Positions 49,541-61,244 of a stretch of 64,000 nucleotides of DNA are shown one piece after another; within the stretch, counting starts at the first letter, position 1; the number at the start of each line of letters is the position of its first letter. Source of the stretch: Bryoerythrophyllum caledonicum. Its lineage: Eukaryota; Streptophyta; Bryopsida; Pottiales; Pottiaceae. The DNA is taken from contig OZ020521.1 of the NCBI GenBank assembly GCA_963971425.1, positions 1,800,501-1,864,500 on the forward strand, given 5' to 3'. The notes beneath the pieces are model-generated. The model had not been told where the DNA came from. It ran no database searches and saw only the letters and a list, made by a program, of their open reading frames with translations. Made by a program: the position numbers and the translations under genes.

Positions 49541-51082
49541 TGCGGTCAAAGATGATGAAATTTTGTGAGTAAGTTACTTAATAAGTCATATATGAGATCC
49601 TACGGTTGAAACTAGAAATCGAAGTTTCTGTTTCCTTCTTTGTTCATTGCACTAGAATCAAACAATTTTGAAGTATTGTTGGTCTGAAACTGTCACGGTA
49701 CCTTAGGGTTTAAGGGTTAATGCAACGTGTAGAACTCTGAAGTTGAAGGCAAAGCGGCGATGGCGAAGCACTGACACATACCACATGCCTCAAAAATGCA
49801 GCAGAGTGTATGCAGGATGAAAAAGTAACCAACATTCTCTCACCAGACCAAAAGATCTAACACACTACACACGCGTCCCAACCACGCAACTTCACCACAC
49901 CATGCTCCAATCACAGCCCAGAAAACACGTCACTGCTGACTCATTCTAAATCTTTAACGCCCGAAAGGCCCAAAATGGGCCCTTCCAAGAATCCCGCAGC
50001 GTTAAAGGTTTAACCCCAAAAGGCCCAAGGCGTTCAAGAGGAATCTCTACTCCATTGATCATAATTTACCAAGATTAACTTTTTGAGAATGTACTCCTAG
50101 GATCTTCTCCTAAACTTACATGAAATGGTGTGGCTGCAATCTGAATGATAATGACTAGCCCTTATTTTTTTCGTTTTAGTGGAATAGCAACAGTGGCTAC
50201 AGGGGCTAGGGAGCTGTAGCACTTCTGGCTTTCTCCCGAAACCATAAATCACCAAATTTTCTCCATAAACATCCATTTTTGAGAATTCATCTCCATAAAC
50301 ATAGAATTGTACATCCTTTTCGACGATAGGATGGAGTCCCGGCTGTTCATTAGTGGCAATATGGCAACATAGCAACGGTCATCAATGAAGTTTTGGCGAC
50401 ATGAAATCATAAATTTTCCACTTTTTCCGGGAATATACCTTCATTGGGGTTTTTTTCTCGCAATTCGGCTACAGATTGACAAAAAAATTAAGGGCTGATA
50501 ATGTCAATCAAAGTGTACCCCTGGGCCTTTAGGGGTCAAAAACTTTCATGAATGTAAAGCTCTGACTAGGGAAAAGAGTGGGGGGCAAAACTTGGCCCCT
50601 CTTATACTTTGGGGTCCTATAGAAAGAATAGTTGCGCTCCTTCCTAGCACCTCCTCCCTCCGTGTTACCTACAGAGCTGCGTTCACACCCGCCCCTACCC
50701 CGTTCGAGGTTTTTTGCAAGTGGCGAAGCGTGAGACTGCCATGCTTTAAACAGCGACAGATGCTAGCACTACTTGACAACGTCATGCCGTTGTAGGTGTA
50801 TCCACTCGTCATATCTACAGCAGCGGTTCATTCTACACGCGAGATGTCCCCCTCGGCTAGACTGGCTCGCGTCCCAGCGCCGTGGCGTGGTGCCCAAGCA
50901 TGTTTGTCTATGTAACGACGTCGGCGATGGGACTTCGGGCTGGCGATGAAGGTGGACAATCTGCAACAAAAGTGTCCCATTGGTGAAGGGTTTGAGGCCT
51001 AGATTCGGGTCGTGTGTTGAATTTGGATGGAAGCGACTGTTGCATTGGGATTCCAGTTGTAGATTAGGGTGGATTACATGAG

Positions 51083-51225
51083 CTTCATGAGAGGTTGTGT
51101 CTTGGGCTTGGAATTTTATGTCTGTTGGGAGTGCATGGGAGGTAATGTCTTCCGCTTGAAATTCATGAGGCGCGCTGGGAGTTCATGAGACGTGGCTTGA
51201 GGTTTGGAATTTCGATGTGTTGGGG
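51083..51225. repeat. Three imperfect ~48-bp tandem repeats upstream of the ERF gene
   Basis: Units lie at 51,083-51,130, 51,131-51,180 and 51,181-51,225. Each follows the pattern TTCATGAGAG-GT-GTCTT-GCTTG-AATT-ATG-CGTTGGGA with changes. They end about 130 bp before the ERF start codon and so fall in its leader or core promoter. Confidence 0.65.
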
Positions 51226-51356
51226 TTTTCAGAGAGGCGGGCTGTACGCATATTGTGACAAGTCTGGTTTTGGTGAGACTGTGGGATTGATTCGAGCTGT
51301 ATGTGGCGTACAGTTGGGGGTGGTTTCGAAGTGTGAGTATGTGTGTTCTGGCGATC

Positions 51357-52016
51357 ATGGTGGAGAAGAATGGGAATCAAAGAGCACCGGCGGAGATCAG
51401 AGCTGCAGGATCATCAGTGCGGGCGTTAGGGTTGGGAGTAGCGAAGACAGTTCGGAGCGCGACGAAGCTGGATCCCGAGCATGGTGCCTACGCAAGCGGC
51501 ACCGCGACGAGTCCCAAGTACCGCGGCGTGCGCATGCGGCAGTGGGGGAAATGGGTGTCCGAAATTCGCGAGCCCAACAAGCGGTCGCGTATCTGGCTGG
51601 GATCCTTCCCCACGGCCGAGATGGCCGCGCGCGCCTACGACGCCGCAGTGGTGTGCCTGCGCGGTCCGAACGCGGTTTTAAATTTCCCGGACTCGCCCTC
51701 GCAGAAGCTCCCGCGCTGCCAGTCGCCCAAAGACGTGCAGATCGCCGCCGCCGCCGCCGCCGCTGCATTCGAGCCATGCACGCCGCTGTCGCTCCCAAGC
51801 TCGCAGCAGCCCATCGCCCAGTCGCTCGGAGCGCAGCTGCACAAGATGGAGGAGAAGTTACCCGAAGAACCCAAGTTCGTGACGCTCGACGAAGTCACTG
51901 ACGCGTTGTGGGACTTCGAGGAGCTGCCTCCGTTGAACGACGCGTTTCTCGATACTTCTGGAAACTGCAAAGGCATCGTACCCGACGCGAGCGCCATGGA
52001 TGTGTTCAGCGTGTAG
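51357..52016 (+). CDS. AP2/ERF transcription factor, DREB type
   Basis: DREB-subfamily proteins bind DRE/CRT elements through one AP2 domain and often act in drought, cold or wounding responses. The intronless 219-residue product has its AP2 domain at about residues 55-112. It starts [20 protein letters not shown], contains [18 protein letters not shown] and ends [11 protein letters not shown]. Val at domain position 14 and Glu at 19, with [10 protein letters not shown], place it with DREB-type (A-4/A-5-like) rather than ERF-type proteins. A poly-Ala tract (AAAAAAAAA) follows. The C terminus is acidic ([18 protein letters not shown]), suggesting activation; no EAR repression motif (DLNxxP) was seen. 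The start ATG at 51,357 is the first true ATG in frame. Confidence 0.93.
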   Translation: MVEKNGNQRAPAEIRAAGSSVRALGLGVAKTVRSATKLDPEHGAYASGTATSPKYRGVRMRQWGKWVSEIREPNKRSRIWLGSFPTAEMAARAYDAAVVCLRGPNAVLNFPDSPSQKLPRCQSPKDVQIAAAAAAAAFEPCTPLSLPSSQQPIAQSLGAQLHKMEEKLPEEPKFVTLDEVTDALWDFEELPPLNDAFLDTSGNCKGIVPDASAMDVFSV

Positions 52017-52619
52017 AAATCGACGGATCGACATTCAGCTTCTGCGCATAAACCATTTCGGAATCATTTCTCCGAGGTGCGGATTGGAAGAAGCGAAGAT
52101 CGAAATGATCAACTCCGTGGTTTGATTCTAATATCTTACAGTAAATATTTACCTGTTCTCTTTGGTTGAATCAGATGACGTTTAAAGCTATTATGTGCTG
52201 GACCAGTTCTCTTGTGAAGCCATTAGCTTGGTCATCATCTGTCTTCACCATGTCGTGTAGAATCTGTGCAGTTATTCATGTTAATGTCGATGCTCTGATT
52301 TTTTTGCCACAGTTTCAGTTGAGTGGCTTTAGATGACTTACAGGAAATTAGAAATTACGTGTAGCCCACACTTTTAAAAGGGAGAAAAGGAAGTATGCAA
52401 CTTGTTATTGAGGCACTATTTTTTTTATCAGCGTCTTCAATAAACAGTGATGCTTCGAATCATCTGTTCTCGGTCACCCTTGTGTTGTGTTAAATTCTCC
52501 TGGATATGGCTTCTGTTTTGTTTTCTGTTTGAAAAAGTAGTGTACGTCATTAACAGTGTTGCAAACAGTAATCTCGTGTTCTTCTGGAGTGTGATTGCAG
52601 TACGTTACTGAGAACACTA
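52017..52619. other. ERF 3' flank
   Basis: This is the likely 3' UTR and downstream DNA of the ERF gene, ending at the TA target of the MITE. Nothing else was recognised. Confidence 0.4.
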
Positions 52620-52837
52620 CACTAAAGATGATATTTAGTGTACCCCCACACTAATGTTTTTGGTAATGCCATAACTTTTTACTTTTGAAGAATGTTTTTA
52701 CCGAGGGCACAACTATCAATACTACCCAAAGAGAGTGATCATTGCTGACATAGTTGGTAAAACTATTCATCAAGAGTTAAAACTTATAGCACTTTTAAAC
52801 AAATTAGTGTGGTTAACACTAAGTATCATCTTTAGTG
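52620..52837. mobile_element. Second MITE sharing CACTAAA ends and TA duplication
   Basis: This 218-bp element has about 22-bp terminal inverted repeats: the left begins CACTAAAGATGATATTTAG and the right, reversed, begins CACTAAAGATGATACTTAG, with one mismatch. TA flanks both sides (52,618-52,619 and 52,838-52,839). The first seven bases and the TTTAGTGTA inner part are shared with the 549-bp MITE at 5,257, but the interior differs. It is non-coding. Confidence 0.85.
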
Positions 52838-52847
52838 TAGTCATTAT

Positions 52848-53246
52848 CAGCATTGGGTCATGATGTGTGCAATTTTGGGTTGCTCCACCTCAATTGAGCT
52901 CTCATTGGTGGCATTGCCTCGAAAGTCGAACAAGGCCGATTGGTATGGGGTACCCTCCAAGAGTTGGTTATCCATGGCATGTCTTCTCTCTTCTACTCAC
53001 TCTCACTTATTAGCATTGGGTGAAGGAGGGCACCAAATCTCACCTACTCTAGAGTTTGATTATGGGCTCCGGTGATTTTTGGGCTTTTAAATTCTATATC
53101 AATTCCAAATCTTTGTGATTAAATTTGAAAAAATATTTGTTGAGTTTCATTCCTAATTCCGCATCATCCTACATAAATATTTTTGACATACAATGTCATT
53201 TGAGTCCCCAACTAGCTTAAGTGATCAGAATTGGGTGCCTCTACCT
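52848..53246. repeat. Dispersed repeat C, second copy
   Basis: This is the direct-orientation partner of 40,128-40,545. It begins ten bases after the second MITE. Repeat D follows in the same stretch, so C and D may be parts of one longer element. Confidence 0.75.
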
Positions 53247-53362
53247 AATTGTAGAACACACCAGTCCATCTCTACATCAATACTACATCTTTGCAAAAAC
53301 CGGCTTTGGAATTGAGGGATCAGAGGTTTAGAGTCAAGGTTTAACCTTTTACCGCACATGGA

Positions 53363-53632
53363 TGTTTCTGGTAAAACCAAGATTTTTGTTGATTTTTTTC
53401 CTTGAACCGGATTTGATGGAAATACAATGACTAACATTAATATTTAACTTTACAAAATTGAACTTATCCTATGACCTCAAACTTTGGGGAAATTTTGCAT
53501 AACATCCAATGGTTGATGGAATAGACTATAGTGTTTAAAGTTACGGTATATTGGTAGTGAAAACTGTGGAATTTGGAGGGTTTACTACTTTACCCATCAA
53601 TAGATTCTTGCAAGATTTTTTTTACTTTGAAT
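53363..53632. repeat. Dispersed repeat D, direct copy at 63,539-63,803
   Basis: This aligns over about 265 bases with 63,539-63,803. Shared phrases are AAAACCAAGATTT, ATAGTGTTTAAAGTTA, AAAACTGTGGA, TTTGGAGGGT and TTTACTTTGAAT. No coding potential was seen. Confidence 0.78.
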
Positions 53633-54188
53633 TATAGCGGTTCACATGTGCACTAGGTTGATAGCTTTGCATTGACATTTCATATGTAAAGAAATTATTT
53701 ATACACAATTATTGGTGATTTTTTTGCTTTTTTCTACTTGATTGTATACAAAAATGTTCCAACCTTATCGAGTCAAAACGGAAGTTTTGTATGAGGAGAG
53801 AGATCGACAATCACAAAAAAATGATGAATGTCTCAAAGACAAAGTCCAATCAAAATTTAAGACCAAAATCAATGTGCATGTGTGTGAAATACAACATAGT
53901 ATATGGCATAGTATTCACTGTATTTATTGAATTTTTGTGTGTTTGATGTATTTTGTGATGTATTCCTAGCTTTTCCAAGAGTTCTATAAATCCAAATCCT
54001 AATATGATTGTTGAAGAGTGTTTGTATAATGAGTGCGCAAATTTGAACCTTGTATCTCGAAGCCTAGTTTCTCCTAAGTTTGATGCAAATTGAATTTTAG
54101 CACCTCCGGAGTCCCATTTCGAGCTTCGTGGGCGCTAAAGGGTAAAGAGGCATTGCTAGACGAGCCACAAAAACGTGTTGTTTCATGT

Positions 54189-54319
54189 CAATTGGAAAAG
54201 AAAATTAATTTCATAATTGATAGCATAATTAATTGTATGTAATGTTGAAAAAATCAAACGGTGAAAAAACATAAACCATTACATACAATTAGCTATGCTA
54301 TTCATTTCTTTTCCAATTG
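54189..54319. repeat. 131-bp hairpin-forming inverted repeat
   Basis: The left arm 54,189-54,244 begins CAATTGGAAAAGAAA and ends AATTGTATGTAATG. The right arm 54,277-54,319 is its reverse complement with a gap of about 13 bases and a few mismatches. The loop is 32 bases. It could be a small MITE or a foldback transcript; no flanking duplication was clear. Confidence 0.75.
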
Positions 54320-54360
54320 TATATAAGAAAGGATCTTATCAGTAGGAGGAAGATGTTAAT

Positions 54361-54787
54361 CCTTAAACCTCAGAAGGTGCCACAGGTGGCCACAATATTC
54401 TACAGGCATGGTGTCAAATTTGAGCATGATAAGGTTCAAATTGATTGAAATCACCTCTAAATGAAAGATGTTAGTTGATGAATCTCCAATCCAAAGGTAC
54501 GTGCAAGTCTTGCTAAACTTTAATAAATTTTGTGTATTCTATAAAGTAAAATATATGCATGTATATATGGTTCCCATACAAAAAATTCTACGTTTTTTAC
54601 TATGTAATATACAATTATAATGTATTAAAGTTTAACAAGACGTGCACCTTTAGATTGAAGATTCTTCTACTAACATCTTTTATTTGGAGGTCATTTCCAT
54701 ACTTGAACCTTACTATCATGGTCAAATACAATACCATACAATGTGTAGAATATTGTAGACATTAGTGCCACCTTCAACGTTTAAAGG
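54361..54787. repeat. 427-bp foldback with ~164-bp arms
   Basis: The left arm 54,361-54,524 and right arm 54,624-54,787 are reverse complements over nearly their whole length. Matching phrases are AAGATGTTAGT, ATAAGGTTCAA, ACAATATTCTACA and TTAAACTTTAAT-like ends, with scattered mismatches and small indels. The 99-base centre also pairs partly (TGTATATTACATAGTAAAA against TGTGTATTCTATAAAGTAAAA). No long open frame was seen. It could be a foldback MITE or a hairpin-RNA/young MIRNA-like locus. Confidence 0.82.
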
Positions 54788-56334
54788 CTCCAAAAAACAT
54801 TATAACATATTATGGTTACATTTTTAAGTGTAAAATATGCAAATATTGTATTTGTTTATGAATTCTATATTGTTCTCAAACCATTTGCCTATACAATAAT
54901 GTCATATGAAGTTTCACTTATACGGAAATTATATAATATCTCATGTATACTGTACGTACTTCAATTGTATCCATGTACAATATGACATTTTTGCATATGG
55001 AAGATGTAAGATTTATAAGATATATCATTGCCATGAAAAAAAAAGGAAGACATACAAATTTCATATAACAGTTTCACAAAATGAACTCGAGAGACATTGA
55101 GATGATAATGTTGCTATATAGAATTTATACACAGTCTAGATAATACTTATATGCAAGACGTATATGATTTTGTTTGTATAAAAAATGTATTGATTTTATA
55201 TCGACACGTGACATTTAACCCTAGAACGTCAGAGGAGCCAAAAAATGGCTTCTTGAATGACATTTCAAGGATGATAATTAAAGTGAATGATTTTTTTCAT
55301 CCAATTTTTTACAAGAGTGCATTGAATGTGTAAGTACTAGATGATGATGGAACTTGCTTCATTGAGGTAGTCATCTAGAGAAGAAATCTTTGTGACATGG
55401 ATCTCAATGTAGAGAACTGTAGAAACATCTAGCTTTTGCTCTCAATTTGAATTGGAGTCATTCAAATGATATTTTTCGAATTTGAGTCTAGCTATTGAAC
55501 GAAGCTTATGAAGTCTAGTTTCCATTCCAATTAGTTTTTTTGAAAAATACAAAATATTGAAAAAGTTATTGCAATTTGAACTTTGGGCTTATAACCATGG
55601 TCGACCAATATACTAATTTTACCTGACCACGGAAGTTTCATCTACATTCCAAGTTTTGGCATTGTAATGTACACCTCTGGAGAAATTTTTAGAATTTTTA
55701 GGCATACTTTGTATTTGATATGAATTTTCATCACTTTAACTTTAGAAAATCACAATAATTACAAACTTTCACCAAAAAATCTGGAATTTTCGTGACACAA
55801 GCACGACATGTGATCTCATGTGTGAAAAAAATAAAAAAATAAATTCCAACTATATTGAATGAAGAAATAGAGCACACAGTGAAATGGAAATTGGGATTGA
55901 TGCCACGGTCATAGGCTCTGTCCTTTCAGGGTTAACAAAATGGCACAAGTGAATATAAAAGGCCTCCCAATCATTCTTCAAGGCCCTCCTAAGTACTCGG
56001 AATCCGTTCCCGGCCTGCTCATTGAGTTGATAAAGATTCTTCTCATCGCAGTTATATATGCTTTTTAGGGTTAATACCTGTAAAATAACCTGTATAGTGG
56101 GAGTTTAGTACCTCATAATTTACTAAGTACTAAATTAGTGACTCAGTGACTAATTGGTTGCTGTGAATTTCGAGTAGTGAACAAGGGTTTACTGTCCAAA
56201 TCACAAGCACCCTCTCTCTCGTGTGGAGTTGTATCTTTTGAGCATCTGTTTTGCGAAGGAATGCAAAGTAGTTTATCTGCCATGTGATTCATGTACTCTT
56301 TGCTTAAGCAGCAGGAAAGCTGCACAAGGGGCCG
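54788..56334. other. AT-rich intergenic DNA
   Basis: No gene was supported. The stretch is AT-rich with short open frames only. The phrase CCTAGAACGTCAGAGGAGCC near 55,220 resembles CCTTAAACCTCAGAAGGTGCC at the foldback end, possibly chance. Confidence 0.4.
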
Positions 56335-56989
56335 CAGGAGGCATTACCACTTGAAGACACAGTAAACACCACACTTTTCCTAGGTCTGCCTAATGAGCAT
56401 GTGGTAACTTGCATTCCTTGAGCAAAAAAAAGGCTTCTTTTACTACTTCTAAGATCCACTAAGAAAGTAATTGCTTGTGTTTTGACATATCACATTACCA
56501 TGAGTGCAAATCATGTGTGAAAGTCATGTGAGAAAGTCATGTGTCAATGTTCCATGTGTGAAATCATGGTTGCTTCTTTATCCCATATCGTTTGTCTCGG
56601 GCAAGTGAAGGGAGGGGTAAAAGTAGTGGAGGTGGCTTCAAGAGTGTTACTTGCGTGGACATGGTTAATTCTAGCTATCCACTTGCTTGGATTAATTTGG
56701 GTCCATATTTTGTGGGCATGGCTTGCTAAGTTTTGAAGTCATGGACTGAAAATATTGAAATTGTTTAGTTGAAATTAGAAGATTGACATGGAACCCTATG
56801 TGTGAATATTGAAGAAATTATCATATGTGAAAACAAACCAATTTACCATGTGAAAATTCCTTGAAGATTCCCGAAAATCATGTGGTACTGTCGCATTTTT
56901 CCCACATGGGGTGACTTTACCACATTAGTGTTATTCTTTGCTAAATAAGGAGAGAAAACAGCTAGTTTACCATGTGGTAATGCCTCCTG
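56335..56989. repeat. Possible element bounded by 16-bp inverted repeats
   Basis: CAGGAGGCATTACCAC at 56,335-56,350 is the exact reverse complement of 56,974-56,989. The interior is rich in CATGTG phrases (for example ACCATGTG, TCATGTGAGAAAGTCATGTG). It lies directly 5' of the copia gag and may have replaced the missing 5' part. No target-site duplication was found, so element status is uncertain. Confidence 0.4.
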
Positions 56990-59900
56990 GAGGACACAGA
57001 TAGGAAGAGACACCTTACCATCTTTTCTGGAGATAAAGTCACGTTTGCTTGATGAAGAGATGCATCTAAGGATGGACGCAGACAAGGAAGAAGATGCACA
57101 AGCATTGGTATTCAAAAAACAATCGCGACATCAAGGCAGTCAAACAAGCAACAACAGACCGCGACAAGAAGGCCACCGCATACGAGTACCAGGCGGCGGC
57201 ACGCGAACACAAGGTGGCAGTGGCGGACAGAGCGGAAGCGCTCACAGATCACGCAAAGATAGAACGCGCGGGGACAATAACCAACGGCGCGGAGATAGCA
57301 GGCAGCTACGAGGGGACAGTGGCAAACAATGCGAGGATAGAAGCCAACTTCGTAGCTCCACCCACAGAAACCCTACCAAGGTTCGGTCCTATGACCGTGG
57401 CCAAAGCATGCCCTATGACCGTGGTCAAAATCGCGACTCCAACGAAGAAGGCCAGGACTGTTACTACTGCGGGGAGCCTCGACATATTGCCCGAGACTGC
57501 ATTAAGAAGGCTATCGACCGAGTAAAGACATTGGAGGGCAAGTTAAAATATCAACAACCTCGGCATAAAGCGCAAGCAAACAACATATCTAAAGGTAAAA
57601 ACTCAAAACTCGACTCCGACTCATACCAAAGTGGCAGTGAGAGTGCGGGAAGCGTATTAGAAACATATCTATGTGAGCTCAACGAGATTGAAGCAAACAC
57701 CACCATGGGTCAAGAGGGACCGACATGGGTGCTAGATTCAGGAGCCACACACCATATAACTCGGAATTCAAACCTAGTGCAAGATTTTGAAGCATGTACC
57801 AGCAGCACCTCTATGTTAGCGGCCGGTGGAGAGGCACATAGAATCGCAGGAAAAGGAGATGTAAGCATTTATTTCCCTGGTGGGAAATACAAGCAATTTA
57901 AGAATGTTCTTCATGTGCCTGGTATTTGTCGCAATTTATTATCAGTTGGGCGTATTGCGGATGAGGGGTGCAATATTCAATTTAACCGCAAGGAGGTGTT
58001 AATCAGAGATGAACATACACAAGACATCATTGGTCATGGAACTAGGATGCATAAAGGATTATATCAGTTAGACCTCTCACCAATCCATAAGGCCCATTTT
58101 GTACAAGTTAGTGATCGGATGCGATCCAAAGTACTTCTCTGGCACACAAGGCTAGGGCATATTAATTTCAAGACATTACACACGATGTCTCATCAAAACA
58201 TTGTGAACGGTTTACCCAAGTTACCTTATGTAGACATAGTTTGTGAAACATGTCAACAAGGCAAACAAGCGCGTTTTTCTTTTTTCCCAAGTACTTCTCA
58301 GGCTACCGATATCCTTCAAGTTATTCATAGTGATGTTTGTCGTCCCATCAAGAAACCATCATTCAATGGTGCCAAATATTTTGTTACTTTTATCGACGAT
58401 TAAAGTCGAAAACTATGGGTTTCACTTATCAAGACCAACGACAAAGTTATTGACGAATTCAAAAAATTTAAAAACCGCATAGAAAATCAAACAGGAAAGA
58501 AGATTATTACACTCCGTACAGACAACGATACCGAATATATGTCTTTATCCTTCCAACAACTCCTCATTGATTTCGGCATTCACCATGAACGCACACAATA
58601 TTACACTCCTCAAAGCAATGGTGTTTCGGAGCGCAAAAATCGATCTATAGTCGAGATGGCTCGATGCCTTTGCTTCCAACACAACATTCCATCCTACTTA
58701 TGGTCCGAGGCTATCAAGACCGCCACCTATATTATTAATCGAGTCCCTACTCGTGTACCAACCAACACGACACCAGAAGAAGTTTTTTCTGGCATGAAAC
58801 CCGATTTATCCTAGCTTCGTGTTTTCGGCACACGAGTCTTTGTCCACATTCCAAAAGAAAAGAGGTACAAAATGTCTTCTAAAGCCTCTAGTTGTATTCT
58901 TCTTGGTTTAGATGAATCCACTAAAGGATATAGATGTTATTGTCCACGCACACATCGCATTATCATCTCCAGGGACATTAAGATCGATGAGGGAAACTCA
59001 TGTCACACCCCCCCCCGACATTCCTTCCCTACCTGAAGCTAAACATGGTCATTTCAGACTTGTGATTCCTTAGATGGATCTTAGACACGATATCATTCCC
59101 TCCATTGATAGTACTCAACCTCAAGACGTGACACATTTCCCCATGCCACCTCCACCTTCACCCCACACGACTACAATGGAGTACACACCTCACCCAATAC
59201 ACCGTGGCACTCATCGACTGAGGATCCATCACCAAGTCACCCACCACCACTCCTTCGCCGTTCCAGTCGTATCAGACGACCTTCGGTGAGACTCGAAGGT
59301 TCGGTAGGCAATTCAGAGAATTCAAATCCCACCTATAAGGTAGCATTAGACGACCCCAATTGGGTCCAGGCAATGCACGAGGAAATTGAGAGCTTGCTGG
59401 ATATGAGGACATGGACACTCACAGAATTACCTCCTGGGCATCATGCCATCTCATCCAAATGGGTGTTCAAGTTGAAACCGGCCCAAGGCAATATCCCTGA
59501 AAGATATAAAACGCGTCTAGTTGCTAGAGGTTTTCAACAATTAAAAGGTATAGACTATCATGAAACTTTTGCCTCAATAGCCAAATACAACACCATCAAG
59601 ATAGTCACTGCTCTTGCTGGAACTATGGGTTGGGATATTCATCACATGGATGTCAAAAGCACTTACCTCAACAGTCACTTAGAAGAGAAAGTATATATGC
59701 GTCAACCACCCGGGCACATTGTTAAAGGACAAGAGCACTTGGTATGTGAACTACACCAATCGTTATATGGTCTCAAACAATTCTCAAGGAATTGGAATCG
59801 TGAGATTAATCGGTGGCTTTGCAAACACCGCCTTCAATCGACTCATGCTCACAATAACCTATATTTTCTACGCCGCGGGCACCTGTATATCCTCCTCATC

Positions 59901-60864
59901 CTATATGTTGATGATGTCTTTATTACTGGCAACTTCACGATCAAAATCTCATGGCTTCGGGAAAGGTTCCATTCTCGATGGAAGATGACCTACCTCGGTC
60001 TCGTTTCTTGGTATTGAGTATACATTATCTCCACAAGGCATCAACATCCATCAAACCGAATACGCAGAATCCATACTTATCGAATATGGAATGCAAGACT
60101 GCAATCCGACCCAGACGCCTTTACCTACTGGATTTACAACTTCTGCTCAAACCGAAACTCCCAATGTTGACCCTACCAGCTACAGATCCCTTATCGGTAA
60201 ATTGTCCTTTCTAATTACTACACGTCTTGATCTCACTTTCGCTATCAACCTGTTATCAAGGTACAATTCTACTCCACAAACGGCACATCTTCACGCAGCG
60301 AAACAAATTCTAAGATATGTACGGGGGACCACATCTCAGGGCCTTTTCTATCCCTGATCTGACAATTTTTCCCTCCTTGGATATAGTGACGCTGATTGGG
60401 GGGGAGATTTAGACCAACGTAAGTCTACAGGAGCCTATATTTTCATGATCAACAATACTCCAATCACTTGGAACACAAAGAAGCAAACATGCATCGCATT
60501 GTCATCTACTGAATCCGAGTTTCGCTCCCTTGTCGAGGCTACAAAAGAGGCAAGATGGATTCAAATTTTATTTCAAGAGTTGGGTTTGATAGAAAAAAAC
60601 CTATTCATCTCATGTGTGACAACCAAAGCACAATTAAGATTTCCGAAAATCCACAATTCCATTCCAAAACCAAACACTTTGAGATCCACTGATCCACCTC
60701 AACTTTGTTCGGGACATGGTTGAAAGAGGCTTCGTCACCATTTTTTTACACCGCTACCGATTGCCAACTGGCCGACATGCTTACAAAAGCTTTAGGCCGT
60801 CTTAAATTCACATCATGCAAGCAACTTCTAAATTTCAGCCATACAAACATTATTGATCCTTAAA
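56990..60864 (+). pseudogene. Second Ty1-copia gag-pol, 5'-truncated and broken
   Basis: The frame starts inside gag (PSFLEIKSRLLDEEMHLRMD). It continues through a basic linker to the knuckle CYYCGEPRHIARDC (about 57,460) and the protease site WVLDSGATHH (57,726). The integrase finger LWHTRLGH...CETC and core follow. A TAA at 58,401 breaks FIDDYS, and GGEY is degraded to DTEY. A TAG follows at 58,812, and a frameshift lies in a C9 run near 59,010. Reverse transcriptase (ARGFQQLKGIDYHETFA; YVDDVFITG near 59,900) shifts frame near 60,010. RNase H has SDADWGGDLDQ and SSTESEF, with another shift near 60,600 before QLADMLTKAL. It is distinct from element 1 in sequence and LTR. No 5' LTR was found. 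Confidence 0.9.
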
Positions 60865-60920
60865 GAAACTGTCGTTTTACGACAAACTATACAAATACCC
60901 TTCTCCGGATTCAGGGAGGG

Positions 60921-61098
60921 TGTTGACTACACAGAATCGTAAGGTTATCATCGTATAGTAAACACATTCATTGTATTAGACTTAGATCTAGATCTTACAT
61001 TGTGTACTTAAGGGCTTCGCCTTTCCTGCTCACATTATCTTCTCTATTGCTCAATCTATCAGCTCCACAGCACTAAGACTTGCCTACATGACACAACA
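60921..61098 (+). repeat. 3' LTR of copia element 2
   Basis: A 178-bp segment runs from TGTTGACTAC to ACACAACA, with TGTTG/CAACA ends and a preceding purine tract (TCAGGGAGGG). It lies 56 bp after the last RNase H-side stop. No partner LTR is in the window upstream. Confidence 0.72.
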
Positions 61099-61244
61099 AG
61101 GCCAGAAATCCACACACAAGCACGGACAGTACCCAACTAAGGATGAACTCTGGTATTCCGGTATCTCAGCTTAATCGGCAGCACACCACAGCAACAGGAA
61201 TAACAAAGAGCACCGACACACGGCTCCCTCAAGAAACCAAACTT

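Larger units (their letters stand above)
42321..51082. other. Long AT-rich decayed region without an intact gene
   Basis: About 8.7 kb of AT-rich DNA. It holds a degenerate coiled-coil-coding stretch (42,880-43,420), dispersed repeat B (49,324-49,540), and a minus-strand open frame at 46,920-46,606 whose product (LLACPMVDNVFGTIGHALQQ...) was not recognised. A short duplicated phrase, CACAAAATTAAGATTTTT and CACAAATTTAAGATTTTTT, occurs near 45,660 and 45,768. The phrase AATCTTTCAATCCGT recurs near 48,030 and 49,531. No tRNA, rRNA or intact open frame of note was seen. Confidence 0.5.

Noticed and set aside
50097-50375. 92-codon minus-strand open frame
   Set aside because: No recognisable domain, low-complexity flanks.
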